From: Thermosynechococcus sp. NK55a
GTDB taxonomy: Bacteria; Cyanobacteriota; Cyanobacteriia; Thermosynechococcales; Thermosynechococcaceae
Assembly: GCF_000505665.1 (NCBI RefSeq)
Contig: NC_023033.1
Location: forward strand, 558,001-622,000
Direction: 5' to 3'
Length of the DNA: 64,000 bases
Each line of letters opens with the position of its first letter. Position 1 is the first letter of the stretch. The notes under the pieces are model-generated. The model had not been told where the DNA came from and did not search any database. It saw only the letters and a list, made by a program, of their open reading frames with translations. Shown one piece after another: positions 16,446 through 26,191 of this stretch. A program made the translations under genes and the position numbers.

Positions 16446-19028
16446 ATGATTGGGAAAACCCTTGGCGGGCGCTATAAACTCATTCGAGTCTTGGGAGCTG
16501 GGAATTTTGGCCAAACGTTTCTGGCAGAGGATGTTCATCGGCCTATTCGGGCCAAGTGTGTTGTTAAATACCTGCGCCCTGCCCGTAGGGATGCGGCCTT
16601 TCTCCCCTTGGCGCGATCGCTCTTTCAGCGCGAGGCACAAATTCTAGAGCGGCTGGGCACTCATGACCAAATCCCCCGCCTCCTTGCCTACTTTGAGGAG
16701 GACAACGAGTTTTACCTTGTCCAAGACTTCGTTGAGGGTCAAGTCCTACGGCAGGAATTGTTGCCGGGCTGTGCGTGGTCAGAGGCACGGGTGATTGAGC
16801 TGCTCCAAGATGCCCTCGGAGTTCTCAGCTTTGTGCATGAATGTGGTGTCATCCACCGTGATGTTAAACCCGATAACTTAATTCGTCGCCAGTTGGATCA
16901 CCGCTTGGTCCTCATTGATTTTGGTGCTGTGAAGGAAATGGGGGTCTCCATTGGCGGCGGTACCTTAGTGGGAGATGCGAATCCGCAGACGATCGCCATT
17001 GGCACACCGGGGTATATGGCACCAGAGCAAGCCCAAGGACGGCCCCGCCCGGCCAGCGATCTCTATTCCTTGGGAATGGTGGCTGTACAGGCATTAACGG
17101 GGTTGAGTCCCCTGCAACTCACCCAAAACCCCTACGGCTGTTGGTGTTGGCAAGCCACTGAACCGGTGAGCGATCGCCTAGTGCAGTTTGTCAATAAGCT
17201 CATTCACCCTTCTCCCTATGAACGCTTTGCTACGGCTGCCGATGCCCTTGCCAGTCTGCAACAGGTAGAGGTGCCCAAATCTTTTTGGTTTCGCCTTGGC
17301 AAATTTCTCAGAACTCCCGTTCAAGACCTCTGGCGATCGCCAAAGGCAGGTGAGGCGCCACCCCGTCCACTACCCCCTGTTTCCACGCTACCCCCCAAAG
17401 CCACCGAACCCAAACCGCTGTCCTCACCACCGGCAGCCACCGCCGCCTTTCCCAACCAAGGTCGCCGTATTTTTATCAGTCACTCCAGTCACGGCACCGA
17501 TTTGCAATTGGCAAGTGCGCTCCAAGAGGCCTTGCAAAAGGCGGGTCACCAACCCTTTATGGCTAGCCAAAGTATCCGTCTCGGGGAAGCATGGGCACAG
17601 CGGATTGATCAGGAGCTCAAACAGTGTGATTTTTTTGTTCTGTTGCTCTCGCAAACGGCAGCTCAAAGTGAAATGGTGCTCGAGGAAGTCCGCACCGTCA
17701 AACAGTTGCAAGCCCACCGGGGCGATCGCCGTCCCTTTATCTTGCCTGTGCGGGTCAATTTTCCGCTGGATATGCCCTTGAACTATGAGTTGCGGGGCTA
17801 CCTGCATCGACTGCAACAGCGCTTCTGGCGATCGCCAGCGGATACCGACACCCTGCTGCAAGAAATTCTCGACTTGGTGAATGCGACCACGGCCCCTGTG
17901 GCCACCAGTAGCGATGCCCCCCAAGAAACCATTGCTGAACCCGATCAAAAGAATACATTCGTTGGTGATAGTGCCCCTGTTCCCGTGGCTGAGCCAGAAC
18001 TGCCGGAAGGGCAAGTGGAAGTGGCCTCGGCGTTTTATATTGAGCGGCCTCCTATTGAGCAGCGTTGTCGGGAAACCCTCTTGCAACCCGGCTCCCTGAT
18101 TCGCATCAAAGCTCCCCGCCAAATGGGCAAAACCTCACTCATGGCACGGCTGCTCTACCGCGCCACCCAAGAGGGCTATGGCACTGTTCCTCTCAGTTTC
18201 CAACTGGCGGATGCCCAAGTCTTCAGTGATTTGGAAAAACTACTGCGTTGGCTCTGTGCCAGTGTTGGACGGCGCCTAGGGCTAGAAAACCGCCTCAATG
18301 AGTATTGGGATGACATTTTTGGCAGTAAATATAACTGCACTGCCTATTTTGAGGAGTATCTCTTACCCAATTGCCAGAAACCGGGGACACAATTTGAGGG
18401 TCGCCCCCTTGTTCTCGGCCTAGACGAAGTGGATCGGGTGTTTGAATATCCGGAAGTGGCCAGTGATTTCTTTGGCCTGTTGCGGGCATGGCATGAGGAG
18501 GGCAAAAACCGCGATATTTGGCGCAATCTCCGTCTAATTGTGGTGCATGGCACCGAGGTTTACATTCCCCTGGATATTAACCAATCTCCCTTTAACGTTG
18601 GCTTAGCCATTGATCTGCCGGAATTCACCCAAGCACAAATTGCTGAGTTGTGCCGCCTTCACGGCCTGAGTCTCTCAGAAGAGCAGCTTCAAGACCTTCA
18701 GCACTTGGTGGGGGGGCATCCCTACCTGATTCGTCTGAGTCTTTATCATCTCGCCCGCCAAGACCTCACATGGCAGGAGCTAATGGCCAATGCAGCCTCA
18801 GAAACGGGGTTATATCGAGATCACCTGCGGCGACAGTGGTGGCATCTCCAGCAGCAAAAAGACCTGGTACCCGCCTTTAGGAAGATTCTGCAAGCAGACA
18901 ACGGCAGTGTTGTTGATAGCACTATTGGCTTTAAGCTCCACAGTTTGGGACTGATTACCCTAGAGGGGAATTTGGCTAAGGTGCGCTGTGATCTTTACCG
19001 CCGCTATTTTGGCGATCGCCTGCATTAG
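16446..19028 (+). CDS. Ser/Thr protein kinase - TIR - AAA-like ATPase fusion
   Basis: This 860-residue protein has three domains. The Hanks-type kinase (about 1-285) keeps its catalytic residues: glycine loop GAGNFGQTF (17-25), Lys41, HRDVKPDN near 137 and DFG near 157. A Pro-rich linker precedes a TIR domain (about 339-475) starting RRIFISHSS, with Glu413/Glu414 in VLEEVRTV at about the place of the NADase glutamate. A second linker leads to a STAND/AAA_35-like ATPase (about 530-860) with Walker A APRQMGKTS (near 554-562) and Walker B LVLGLDEVD (near 655). There is no membrane helix. An upstream in-frame stop at 16431 supports the ATG. A signalling or defence role is inference. Confidence 0.9.
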   Translation: MIGKTLGGRYKLIRVLGAGNFGQTFLAEDVHRPIRAKCVVKYLRPARRDAAFLPLARSLFQREAQILERLGTHDQIPRLLAYFEEDNEFYLVQDFVEGQVLRQELLPGCAWSEARVIELLQDALGVLSFVHECGVIHRDVKPDNLIRRQLDHRLVLIDFGAVKEMGVSIGGGTLVGDANPQTIAIGTPGYMAPEQAQGRPRPASDLYSLGMVAVQALTGLSPLQLTQNPYGCWCWQATEPVSDRLVQFVNKLIHPSPYERFATAADALASLQQVEVPKSFWFRLGKFLRTPVQDLWRSPKAGEAPPRPLPPVSTLPPKATEPKPLSSPPAATAAFPNQGRRIFISHSSHGTDLQLASALQEALQKAGHQPFMASQSIRLGEAWAQRIDQELKQCDFFVLLLSQTAAQSEMVLEEVRTVKQLQAHRGDRRPFILPVRVNFPLDMPLNYELRGYLHRLQQRFWRSPADTDTLLQEILDLVNATTAPVATSSDAPQETIAEPDQKNTFVGDSAPVPVAEPELPEGQVEVASAFYIERPPIEQRCRETLLQPGSLIRIKAPRQMGKTSLMARLLYRATQEGYGTVPLSFQLADAQVFSDLEKLLRWLCASVGRRLGLENRLNEYWDDIFGSKYNCTAYFEEYLLPNCQKPGTQFEGRPLVLGLDEVDRVFEYPEVASDFFGLLRAWHEEGKNRDIWRNLRLIVVHGTEVYIPLDINQSPFNVGLAIDLPEFTQAQIAELCRLHGLSLSEEQLQDLQHLVGGHPYLIRLSLYHLARQDLTWQELMANAASETGLYRDHLRRQWWHLQQQKDLVPAFRKILQADNGSVVDSTIGFKLHSLGLITLEGNLAKVRCDLYRRYFGDRLH

Positions 19029-19074
19029 GCCCCCCAAAGATTGGCCAGCCAGGCGGCGGTTGTGTGAGCAACAA

Positions 19075-19097
19075 CTCCCTTGCTAAGCTAAAGGGAG
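19075..19097 (+). other. Hairpin after the kinase-TIR gene
   Basis: A perfect 7-bp stem CTCCCTT/AAGGGAG (19075-19081 with 19091-19097) encloses a 9-nt loop. No T run follows, so it is not a standard terminator; it may be a processing or pausing element. Confidence 0.4.
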
Positions 19098-19173
19098 AGG
19101 GGTTCGGTTATCCGCCAATGACTCTCATCTGTCTCGGATCTGTATCCCGCTGCCCAGTTAGCCTTCGCGGGTT

Positions 19174-19620
19174 ATGCCGTCTATGACGTTAATGTACGTT
19201 GCGCCTCAGTGGCAGACCCTAGCATTTCCCTCGACACTTTTTCTCCAACCCATCCTCGAGATTCTCATCAGTGATCTTCCCCCCCAATACAAAGACGAAA
19301 TTAGGCTCGGCCTCCAAGAAGCCCTCGTTAATGCGGCTCGCCACGGCAATCAACTCAACCCCGAGAAGTTAGTTCTGGTGCGTTATACCTTTGCGCCTGA
19401 TCAGTGCTGGTGGGTGATTACGGATCAGGGGGATGGCTTCTCCCCCCCCAGTAATGTTTCTGAAACCGCTGATGAGTTGTTGCCAGCCGCCGACTGTGAA
19501 TGTGGTCGGGGCTTATTTTTAATCTATGCGATCTTTGATGAGGTCTATTGGAATGCCCAGGGTACTGAACTGAGGCTGTGCAAGTATCTCACCCCAACCG
19601 ATCAGAATCGCTTGAGCTAG
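19174..19620 (+). CDS. RsbW-like anti-sigma factor type ATPase
   Basis: The protein has up to 148 residues; ATG codons at 19174, 19183 and 19192 are all possible starts. It is a stand-alone HATPase_c domain of the RsbW/SpoIIAB type. The N box is LGLQEALVNAARHGN, the G1 box DQGDGF and the G2 box GRGLFLI. Such proteins bind ATP and either sequester a sigma factor or phosphorylate an anti-sigma antagonist. No sigma factor or STAS antagonist is adjacent. The neighbouring kinase-TIR protein and the REC-PP2C phosphatase at 52.2 kb are candidate circuit members, by inference only. Its end overlaps convergent ilvE by 4 bp. Confidence 0.9.
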   Translation: MPSMTLMYVAPQWQTLAFPSTLFLQPILEILISDLPPQYKDEIRLGLQEALVNAARHGNQLNPEKLVLVRYTFAPDQCWWVITDQGDGFSPPSNVSETADELLPAADCECGRGLFLIYAIFDEVYWNAQGTELRLCKYLTPTDQNRLS

Positions 19621-20528
19621 AGCGGAATGACATCAATCCAATGGCGATACTGCGGCTCTCGGCCTTCAACGATCGCCTGTAATTGTTTTTGCAGTTGGAG
19701 TGTCAGGGGGCGATCGCTAGGCAGAGTGTAGGTCTCAATACGACTGACGGGCACAATTCGCGCAGCCGTGCCGGTTAAAAAGACCTCATCCGCAATCAAC
19801 AGTTCCGTGCGATCCACGGGTCGCTCCATCACCTTGACCCCAGCTGCTTGCGCCAGTTCAATGACACTGCGGCGGGTGATGCCCTCAAGAATATCCTGAT
19901 CCACGCTCGGCGTAATCAGTTGTCCATCCCGCACCAAGAAGAGATTCATCCCCGACGCTTCACAGACTTTTCCTTGAGCGTTGAGGAGAATCGCCTCATC
20001 AAAGCCCGAGGAAACCGCTTCTGTCTTGGCCAAGGCGGAGACAATGTAGGAGGTGGTGAGCTTGCCCCGGAGGGGAAAGGAGCGATCGCACTGCCGCTGC
20101 CAGGAGCTAATACGACAGGTAACACCAGTGGCTGAAAGATAATCCCCAAGGGGCATGCCGTAAATCAGAAAATCCTTTTCAATATCGTGGAGCCGGGGTG
20201 CAATTCCTAACCCGGAGGTATAAACCAAGGGCCGAATATAGAAAGGCACGCTGGGCTGATTTTTCTGCACCCACTCAATGATTCTTGCTTTAATGTCACT
20301 GGTTGGCAATTCATAGCCCAGATAATGGGCACTGCGACTGAGGCGCCGACAGTGATCCTCAAGACGGAAAAGGAGAATTTCCTTTGAATTGGCAGGATTG
20401 GGAAGACCACGCAAGCCGCCTAAAGCGGCTGTTCCATAGTGGAGGGCATGGGTGGCCACGGAAATTTTGGCTTCTTCAAAGGGCACAAATTGACCCTTGA
20501 GGTAGGCATAGGGAAGAAAATCACTCAT
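19617..20528 (-). CDS. ilvE: Branched-chain amino acid aminotransferase
   Basis: This 303-residue class IV PLP enzyme carries out the last step of Leu, Ile and Val synthesis. Features are the N-terminal HALHYGTAALGGLRG, the lysine in GKLTTSY that forms the PLP aldimine, the EASGMNLFLV segment and the C-terminal FLTGTAARIVPV. These fit IlvE better than D-amino acid transaminase or aminodeoxychorismate lyase. The gene is monocistronic as far as can be seen, convergent with the RsbW-like gene. Confidence 0.93.
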   Translation of the reverse strand: MSDFLPYAYLKGQFVPFEEAKISVATHALHYGTAALGGLRGLPNPANSKEILLFRLEDHCRRLSRSAHYLGYELPTSDIKARIIEWVQKNQPSVPFYIRPLVYTSGLGIAPRLHDIEKDFLIYGMPLGDYLSATGVTCRISSWQRQCDRSFPLRGKLTTSYIVSALAKTEAVSSGFDEAILLNAQGKVCEASGMNLFLVRDGQLITPSVDQDILEGITRRSVIELAQAAGVKVMERPVDRTELLIADEVFLTGTAARIVPVSRIETYTLPSDRPLTLQLQKQLQAIVEGREPQYRHWIDVIPL

Positions 20529-20619
20529 GCGTGAATAGGCAGCGTTGACAAAGAGCAGATGACACCGAAATTAGGGTGGAGTCCCAATAGTTTAACATTT
20601 TCGCTTGACGCTCAAAAAA

Positions 20620-21630
20620 CTAGGGCGTTGACTCTTCTGCGGTTACTTCTTGCACACTAGACACCTGTAGGACTAAGCGAAAAGGGCGACCCATGTGCTG
20701 ATGGATAAACTCTTCCATCAGCCTGACTTGCTTGGGTGTCACAGGTTCACGGGCCCGCACATTCAGGAGCACAATGGGTGGATCACTGACCCAGTCGGTC
20801 TCGCTACTCAGTAAATCTAGTCGCTGAAACGTGAGCGTACCCCGCACCAGCGCTTGCCGTACCTGATACTGGAGGCGTGCCTGTTGCAGAAGGCGACTAA
20901 AACTAATTGCCAGCGGTACGACTAAGACAGCCGTTAAGGCCCCAGCAATAAGCAGTGGACGGCGACTGCGGTGGAGGGGAATGTAGCCGGTGATAACAAA
21001 GAAAACCATACAGGCAAGGGCAATGCCCAGCAGATTGGTGAGATACAGCAGGATAGCCCCCAGGGTGAGGCGGGCATTCCCTTGGGCAAGCCCTAGGCCA
21101 ATCGTGCACACTGGTGGCATTAGGGCAACCGCAATGGCAGTTCCGGCTAAGGTATTGGAAATACGAGGCTCGGCGATCGCGTAAGCACTCACAACACCGG
21201 CCACGACGGCAATACCAAGATCAAGGAGCGTAGGCTGGGAGCGAGCCATAATTTCACTCCCATACACTTCAAGACGCACAAATAGGCCAATCAGCCATGA
21301 TATCCCAATAGCAAGTAAGGTGCCTGTACCTAGAGCGAAAGCTGCCTCTCGAAAGAGTCTGATATTCCCACTTAAAGAGGCAAAGGCTAGCCCGCGAATG
21401 GGTGCCATCAAGGGGGCGATAATCATTGCCCCAATAATCACCGCTGCACTATTGGCCAGTAGCCCAAGGGTGGCGATCGCGCAGGAGGTGACAATCAAGA
21501 CGATATAGGGAACACTCAAACGGGACTCCACATCAAGTGTGCGGGTCAGCTGATCGAGGCTTTCTGGCTTGCGGCGATGGTAGCGGAAGGCTTGTAGCTG
21601 ATGCAACCAATGGAGAAAGAGTTCTTTCAT
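20620..21630 (-). CDS. DUF389 family membrane protein
   Basis: This 336-residue protein has about six transmembrane helices. The motif GLLANSAAVIIGAMIIAPLM and the following PIRGLAFA are the signature of the DUF389/TIGR00341 family. A C-terminal soluble part of about 90 residues is predicted to be cytoplasmic. The family is widespread and of unknown function. It lies 47 bp upstream of nothing recognisable on the same strand; the MEKHLA protein gene precedes it in coordinates but ends upstream of its start in transcription order only for the other direction, so I do not infer an operon. Confidence 0.88.
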   Translation of the reverse strand: MKELFLHWLHQLQAFRYHRRKPESLDQLTRTLDVESRLSVPYIVLIVTSCAIATLGLLANSAAVIIGAMIIAPLMAPIRGLAFASLSGNIRLFREAAFALGTGTLLAIGISWLIGLFVRLEVYGSEIMARSQPTLLDLGIAVVAGVVSAYAIAEPRISNTLAGTAIAVALMPPVCTIGLGLAQGNARLTLGAILLYLTNLLGIALACMVFFVITGYIPLHRSRRPLLIAGALTAVLVVPLAISFSRLLQQARLQYQVRQALVRGTLTFQRLDLLSSETDWVSDPPIVLLNVRAREPVTPKQVRLMEEFIHQHMGRPFRLVLQVSSVQEVTAEESTP

Positions 21631-21677
21631 AGGTGATCTGACGAATTCAGAGGAAAGCAGAATTAGTTAAATCAATC

Positions 21678-22142
21678 CTACAGAAAACGCCAGTGATCAA
21701 AGGTGGCAGCTTGTCCCACTGGGTTGCCTGCCTCATCTAGGACTGTCCAAATGCAAGCATTTTCAATGCGAAACCGTCGCCCCGTGCGGGAGATACGAAT
21801 GCCACTGTAGTGACTGGTATACCCTTGGCGAGCAGCCTGGGCTAGGAGTGTTGACCGTTCAGCTTGAGCCATCGGTTCAGCCGTAAAGCGGGAGGGAAGC
21901 TGCACCCATTCCGTCCAAAGGTATTCCCAGAGGGTGAGGGCAGCTTGGTTGCCGTAATTGAGAATTGGATCTGCCTCACTCCCATGGGATAGAACAGGCT
22001 GGGACCAGTCAAACAATTGCTGCCCTAGGCTCCAGTCATCCTCAGCAGGATTGGGGAGGAGCGATCGCCCCGTCCAGCGCTGAAAACTGACACAAATGCG
22101 TCGTGCCTGCCGGAGTGCTGCTGGCTGTAACCAAGGTTCCAT
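21678..22142 (-). CDS. MEKHLA domain protein
   Basis: The 154-residue soluble protein fits the MEKHLA (PAS-like) family. Diagnostic stretches are ILNYGNQAALTLWEYLWTEW, where NxAAL and W are conserved, and the C-terminal RFRIENACIWTVLDEAGN. MEKHLA domains are related to PAS domains and occur alone in bacteria and fused to plant HD-ZIP III factors; ligand unknown. The start is 3 bp after the stop of the aminotransferase gene, so the two are almost certainly cotranscribed. Confidence 0.9.
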   Translation of the reverse strand: MEPWLQPAALRQARRICVSFQRWTGRSLLPNPAEDDWSLGQQLFDWSQPVLSHGSEADPILNYGNQAALTLWEYLWTEWVQLPSRFTAEPMAQAERSTLLAQAARQGYTSHYSGIRISRTGRRFRIENACIWTVLDEAGNPVGQAATFDHWRFL

Positions 22143-22145
22143 CCC

Positions 22146-23300
22146 TTAGGCTGCGGTCAATACACGACTAGCGGCGGCCACCCCGGCCCCTGGAGTAAAG
22201 TTGCTGTAGCCCAATTCCCCCAGCACAGCTTCGAGGGCACTGATAGCTGCCAAAATATCGCGATCGCTAACAAAGCCCAAGTGACCTATGCGGAAAATCT
22301 GTCCCTTCAGGTGATCTTGGCCCCCCGCGAGGGCAATGTCAAAGCGTTTTTTCATCAGGTTGCGAATTTTTTCGGCCTCTACCCCTTGGGGTGCCACGGC
22401 AGTAATGGCGGGACTGGCACAGTCATCCGGCGCATAGAGGGGCAAGTTGAGTGCCTTCATGGCCGCACGGGTGGCCTGCATCAAGCGCTGGTGGCGAGCA
22501 AAGATACTGTCTAGACCCTCCGCCTGCATCATCTCCAGTGCCGTCTTTAGGGCAAAAAAGAGATTCACTGGTGGCGTAAAGGGGGTTGTGTTTTTGGCGG
22601 CATCTTTGCGGTATTTGCCAAGGTCAAGATAGAACTTGGGCAGCGTTGCGGTTTTGTAGGCTTCCCATGCTTTGGCACTAACGCTGACAAAGGCCAATCC
22701 CGGTGGAATCATATAGCCCTTTTGGGAACCAGAACCAACCACATCCAGTCCCCACTCATCAATAGGGACATTCACAGCGCCAAGACTGGTGACGGCATCC
22801 ACAATGATTAGGGCTTGGCCGTGGGCTTTGACATGGCGGTTAATCGCTTCTAAGTCGTTGATCACCCCCGTTGAGGTTTCGCTGTGGGTAACAATTACCG
22901 CTTTGATGGTTTTAGCCGTGTCCGCCTCGAGGGCTGCTTTGAAGTCATCGGGGTTGAGGGGTTGTCCCCAAGGGGCAGTAATGCGCTCCGTCTTCAGGCC
23001 ATAGGCATCGCACACTTCTCCCCAGCGATCGCCAAATTTGCCGTTACAGCCCACCAGGACGCGATCGCCCGCACTGAGAAAGTTAATGATCCCGGCTTCC
23101 ATTGCCCCTGTGCCGCTGGCCGTCAAAATCAGCACATCATTCGTCGTCTGATGCAGCCATTTCAACCCTGCCGTCACCGCTGCCATGATCTCGCTAAAGT
23201 CACCGCTGCGATGGCCAATAGGATGTTTACTGAGAGACAGAAGAACCGATTCCGGCACCGGCGTTGGACCCGGAATCATTAACATCGACTTATCTTGCAT
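22146..23300 (-). CDS. Alanine/serine-glyoxylate aminotransferase family enzyme
   Basis: I start at ATG 23300 (MQDKSMLMIPGPTPVPES), giving 384 residues; a further in-frame ATG at 23336 adds 12 unlikely residues. The PLP lysine lies in GSGSQKGYMIPPGLAF. This class V aminotransferase group includes serine-, alanine- and aspartate-glyoxylate enzymes; in cyanobacteria the likely role is photorespiratory glyoxylate-to-glycine conversion. It lies 36 bp downstream of gap2 and is followed directly by the MEKHLA gene. Substrate is inferred. Confidence 0.9.
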   Translation of the reverse strand: MQDKSMLMIPGPTPVPESVLLSLSKHPIGHRSGDFSEIMAAVTAGLKWLHQTTNDVLILTASGTGAMEAGIINFLSAGDRVLVGCNGKFGDRWGEVCDAYGLKTERITAPWGQPLNPDDFKAALEADTAKTIKAVIVTHSETSTGVINDLEAINRHVKAHGQALIIVDAVTSLGAVNVPIDEWGLDVVGSGSQKGYMIPPGLAFVSVSAKAWEAYKTATLPKFYLDLGKYRKDAAKNTTPFTPPVNLFFALKTALEMMQAEGLDSIFARHQRLMQATRAAMKALNLPLYAPDDCASPAITAVAPQGVEAEKIRNLMKKRFDIALAGGQDHLKGQIFRIGHLGFVSDRDILAAISALEAVLGELGYSNFTPGAGVAAASRVLTAA

Positions 23301-23336
23301 TGTGAGTTGCGAACCAATTCCTAAGTAATGAAACAA

Positions 23337-24350
23337 CTAAGCCCAGTGGGTGGCCATGTGCTCTGCCAAGTCCAGAACCCGCTGGCTATAGCCCCACTCG
23401 TTATCGTACCAAGCTACCACTTTTACCAAATTACCCCCCAGCACCATCGTTAGGGACGCATCCAAAATTGAGGAGGCATTGTGACCCCGATAGTCGGAAG
23501 ACACAAGCTCCAGTTCACTGTAGTGGATAATCCCCTTCATAGTGGTTTCAGAGGCCTCCTTGATCACTTGGTTGACCTGCTCAGCAATGGTGGGTTTTTC
23601 CACCTGAGCAACAAAGTCCACCACAGAAACATTGGGGGTGGGTACCCGCAGGGCAATCCCGTTCAGCTTCCCTTGCAACTCGGGAATCACCAGCCCGACT
23701 GCCTTAGCAGCCCCCGTAGAAGTGGGCACAATGTTCATCGCTGCTGCCCGGGCTCGCCGCAGATCGCGGTGACTCGCATCGAGCAGGCGTTGATCCCCGG
23801 TGTAACTGTGGGTCGTTGTCATCATCCCCTGCTGGATGCCAAAGGTTTCATGGAGCACTTTGACAATCGGGGCTAGGCAGTTGGTGGTGCAACTGGCATT
23901 GCTGACGATATCCTCACTGGGATCGTAGGTGTGGTGATTCACCCCGACCACATAGGTGGGGATATTGCCTTTGCCGGGTGCTGTGATCAGCACTTTTTTC
24001 GCACCGGCGCTCAGGTGTTTGCTTGCCCCCTCGCGGCTGGTAAAGACCCCCGTGGCTTCAATGACCAGATCAATCCCCCAAGCGCTCCAAGGCAGATTTT
24101 CAGGGTTGCGATCAGACACGCATTTAACCGCATGGCCGCCGGCATAGATACAGTCGTCGTCAGCAGTGATTTCGGCATCATGGAAAATGCCTAACATCGA
24201 GTCATACTTTAGCAAATGGGCATTGGTGCGGGGATCGGAGGTATCGTTGATGCCTACAATCTCTAGCTTGCTATTGGCTTTCCGCTGTAACCAGCAACGC
24301 ATGAAATTCCGACCGATGCGCCCAAAACCATTGATAGCGACTCTAACCAC
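23337..24350 (-). CDS. gap2: Glyceraldehyde-3-phosphate dehydrogenase, Calvin-cycle type
   Basis: The 337-residue enzyme starts with GTG (24350) behind a strong GAGGAAGGG ribosome binding site (about 24357-24365). It has the N-terminal NAD(P)-binding NGFGRIGR, the active-site SNASCTTNC and the C-terminal WYDNEWGYS. The sequence after the second strand ([19 protein letters not shown]) is that of the Gap2/GapA group, which uses NADPH in photosynthetic carbon reduction, rather than glycolytic Gap1. The glyoxylate aminotransferase gene follows 36 bp downstream. The 87 bp upstream hold the promoter. Confidence 0.95.
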   Translation of the reverse strand: MVRVAINGFGRIGRNFMRCWLQRKANSKLEIVGINDTSDPRTNAHLLKYDSMLGIFHDAEITADDDCIYAGGHAVKCVSDRNPENLPWSAWGIDLVIEATGVFTSREGASKHLSAGAKKVLITAPGKGNIPTYVVGVNHHTYDPSEDIVSNASCTTNCLAPIVKVLHETFGIQQGMMTTTHSYTGDQRLLDASHRDLRRARAAAMNIVPTSTGAAKAVGLVIPELQGKLNGIALRVPTPNVSVVDFVAQVEKPTIAEQVNQVIKEASETTMKGIIHYSELELVSSDYRGHNASSILDASLTMVLGGNLVKVVAWYDNEWGYSQRVLDLAEHMATHWA

Positions 24351-24437
24351 CTGATCCCTTCCTCTGTTTACTAACTCATGGCCAGAAATGATCTAGGAAA
24401 CATTCTAAGGGGGAATGGTCATTTTATTTCGCTTTTT

Positions 24438-26000
24438 TTAACGATGCACCAAAGGAGGTTCCTCAAGAGGAGCAGATAAGGCCGCCGCCAAAGGGGCACG
24501 GCCAAAGCGCTCCTCCAGTAAATCCATCACGGTGCGGCCAAAGTCATTGGGATTGAGTCGCCAAGCCGCAAGGCACACCTCCCCAAAGACGGATCCCATG
24601 GGTTCCGGGTTCCAAAGCAGTTTTTTGGCCGTCCACGGCATGAGGCTCATGGGGTTGTAGCCAGGACGCAAAATGCCGCGCTCGAGGGCATATTCCTCAA
24701 GGTGGGTATGGGGTTGCAGACCAATGAAGAAAATGGCTGGCTCAACGTTGTCTGCACCAAAGATGCGTTCCAGTTCGCGGTGGTAGGCAATGGTTTGGGC
24801 AATGGTGTCGGGGCGTTCATCAATGACATTGAAGGAATAATTCACAGAGACAAGGGCGTTGAACCCAGCGGCTTTCAAATCACGGCAGTTCTGCAGCACT
24901 GTTCGCAGGTTGTAGCCCATGCGCATTTTTCGCACCAGTTCTTGGGAGCCACTGGTGATGCCGATTTCAAAGTAATTCATCCCCGTTTGCACCATTAGCT
25001 CACACAGCTCGGGGGTGAGGTTGTCGGCACGGATGTAGGCCGCCCAGTGAATATCATTCATGCCTGCTTTGAGGATTTCCCGCAGCAGGGCGATCGCGGC
25101 GGGGATAAATTTACGAGCGGGGATAAACTGGGCATCGGTAAACCAAAAGTTGCGCACACCGCGATTGTAGAGCTGGTGCATTTCAGCGACGACTTCTTCA
25201 GCAGGGTTAATGCGCACCTGTTTGCCTTCAACCACGGTATAGACGCAGTAGCAGCAGTTGTGGGGACAGCCCCGCTTGGTTTGCACCCCGATATAAAAGT
25301 CGCCCCCCTGAAGGTAATACTCAAATTCCGGCCAAATGGTCTCAATGTAGTCGTAGTTGCAGGCGGTTTTTTCGATGGGGGTTGGCCATTCGTGAATGAG
25401 GCGATCGCGGGGCTTGTCAACACCCGCAACATAGCAACGCTCCCCGGAAATGGGTTGGTTCGTTAGGACTTTGTGCAGCAGCGTTTCCCCTTCGCCAACG
25501 GAAACAATGGTGCCTTTAGGCAGTTGAGAGCCCAACTGCTCATAGAAGACACTCACTGCGCCGCCACCGACAATGGTTGTGACTTCTGGATGGTGACGCT
25601 TGGCATGGTGGAGTCCCAAGCGGATTAAATTGAGGTTGCGCCAAAGTTCACCATAGTAGGCGCTCATCACCCGCAGACCCCCGATCGCTCCCCGCAGCTT
25701 CACCAAAGGATTGCGAGCGTAATAGACCTCAAAGGCATGTTGCAGGGGATTGCCCCCCCGTCCCCCCACCGGGGCATAGATTTGAATATCTCGCCAAGAA
25801 AAAACCAGATGGGTGGGTCGAAACTCATCAATGACTTGGGCGAGGGCAGGCCGAAAATCGAGGGGCGGCACTGTCCCCAAATCAAAAATCCGTTGCTCAA
25901 TACTTGGTAATTGCTTATGAATATAGTCTGCAAGATAGACAACCCCAATGGGAAAAATCGGGTTACAGGGGAGACGGACGTAGAGGACACGCGGCGACAT
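24438..26000 (-). CDS. B12-binding-domain radical SAM protein
   Basis: The 520-residue protein has an N-terminal cobalamin-binding-like Rossmann domain (about 1-190). The DxHxxG cobalamin-ligand motif is not evident, so cobalamin binding may be lost or base-off. The radical SAM core (about 230-430) has CPHNCCYC, i.e. C-x3-C-x2-C, for the 4Fe-4S cluster. The later segments GITSGSQELVRKMRMG and SVNYSFNVIDERPDT match the BchE/HpnJ-like class. Reaction unknown. It lies upstream of gap2 on the same strand and divergent from the DUF1830 gene. Confidence 0.88.
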   Translation of the reverse strand: MSPRVLYVRLPCNPIFPIGVVYLADYIHKQLPSIEQRIFDLGTVPPLDFRPALAQVIDEFRPTHLVFSWRDIQIYAPVGGRGGNPLQHAFEVYYARNPLVKLRGAIGGLRVMSAYYGELWRNLNLIRLGLHHAKRHHPEVTTIVGGGAVSVFYEQLGSQLPKGTIVSVGEGETLLHKVLTNQPISGERCYVAGVDKPRDRLIHEWPTPIEKTACNYDYIETIWPEFEYYLQGGDFYIGVQTKRGCPHNCCYCVYTVVEGKQVRINPAEEVVAEMHQLYNRGVRNFWFTDAQFIPARKFIPAAIALLREILKAGMNDIHWAAYIRADNLTPELCELMVQTGMNYFEIGITSGSQELVRKMRMGYNLRTVLQNCRDLKAAGFNALVSVNYSFNVIDERPDTIAQTIAYHRELERIFGADNVEPAIFFIGLQPHTHLEEYALERGILRPGYNPMSLMPWTAKKLLWNPEPMGSVFGEVCLAAWRLNPNDFGRTVMDLLEERFGRAPLAAALSAPLEEPPLVHR

Positions 26001-26191
26001 AGGTTAGCCCAAGACAAGATCTATGGAAAGGCTAAATTCTTAATAAATCTCTATAGCTGTTTAGTTTTTAACACATTTGCGCCTTTCCAGCAGGAGATCA
26101 CGGTAATTCAAGGAAGGGATCAACTGTCGATCCTGTAGTTGAGTTTACAACTGCATCGAATTGGCAATGTTAGGCTAACGAGGGTAAAGAC

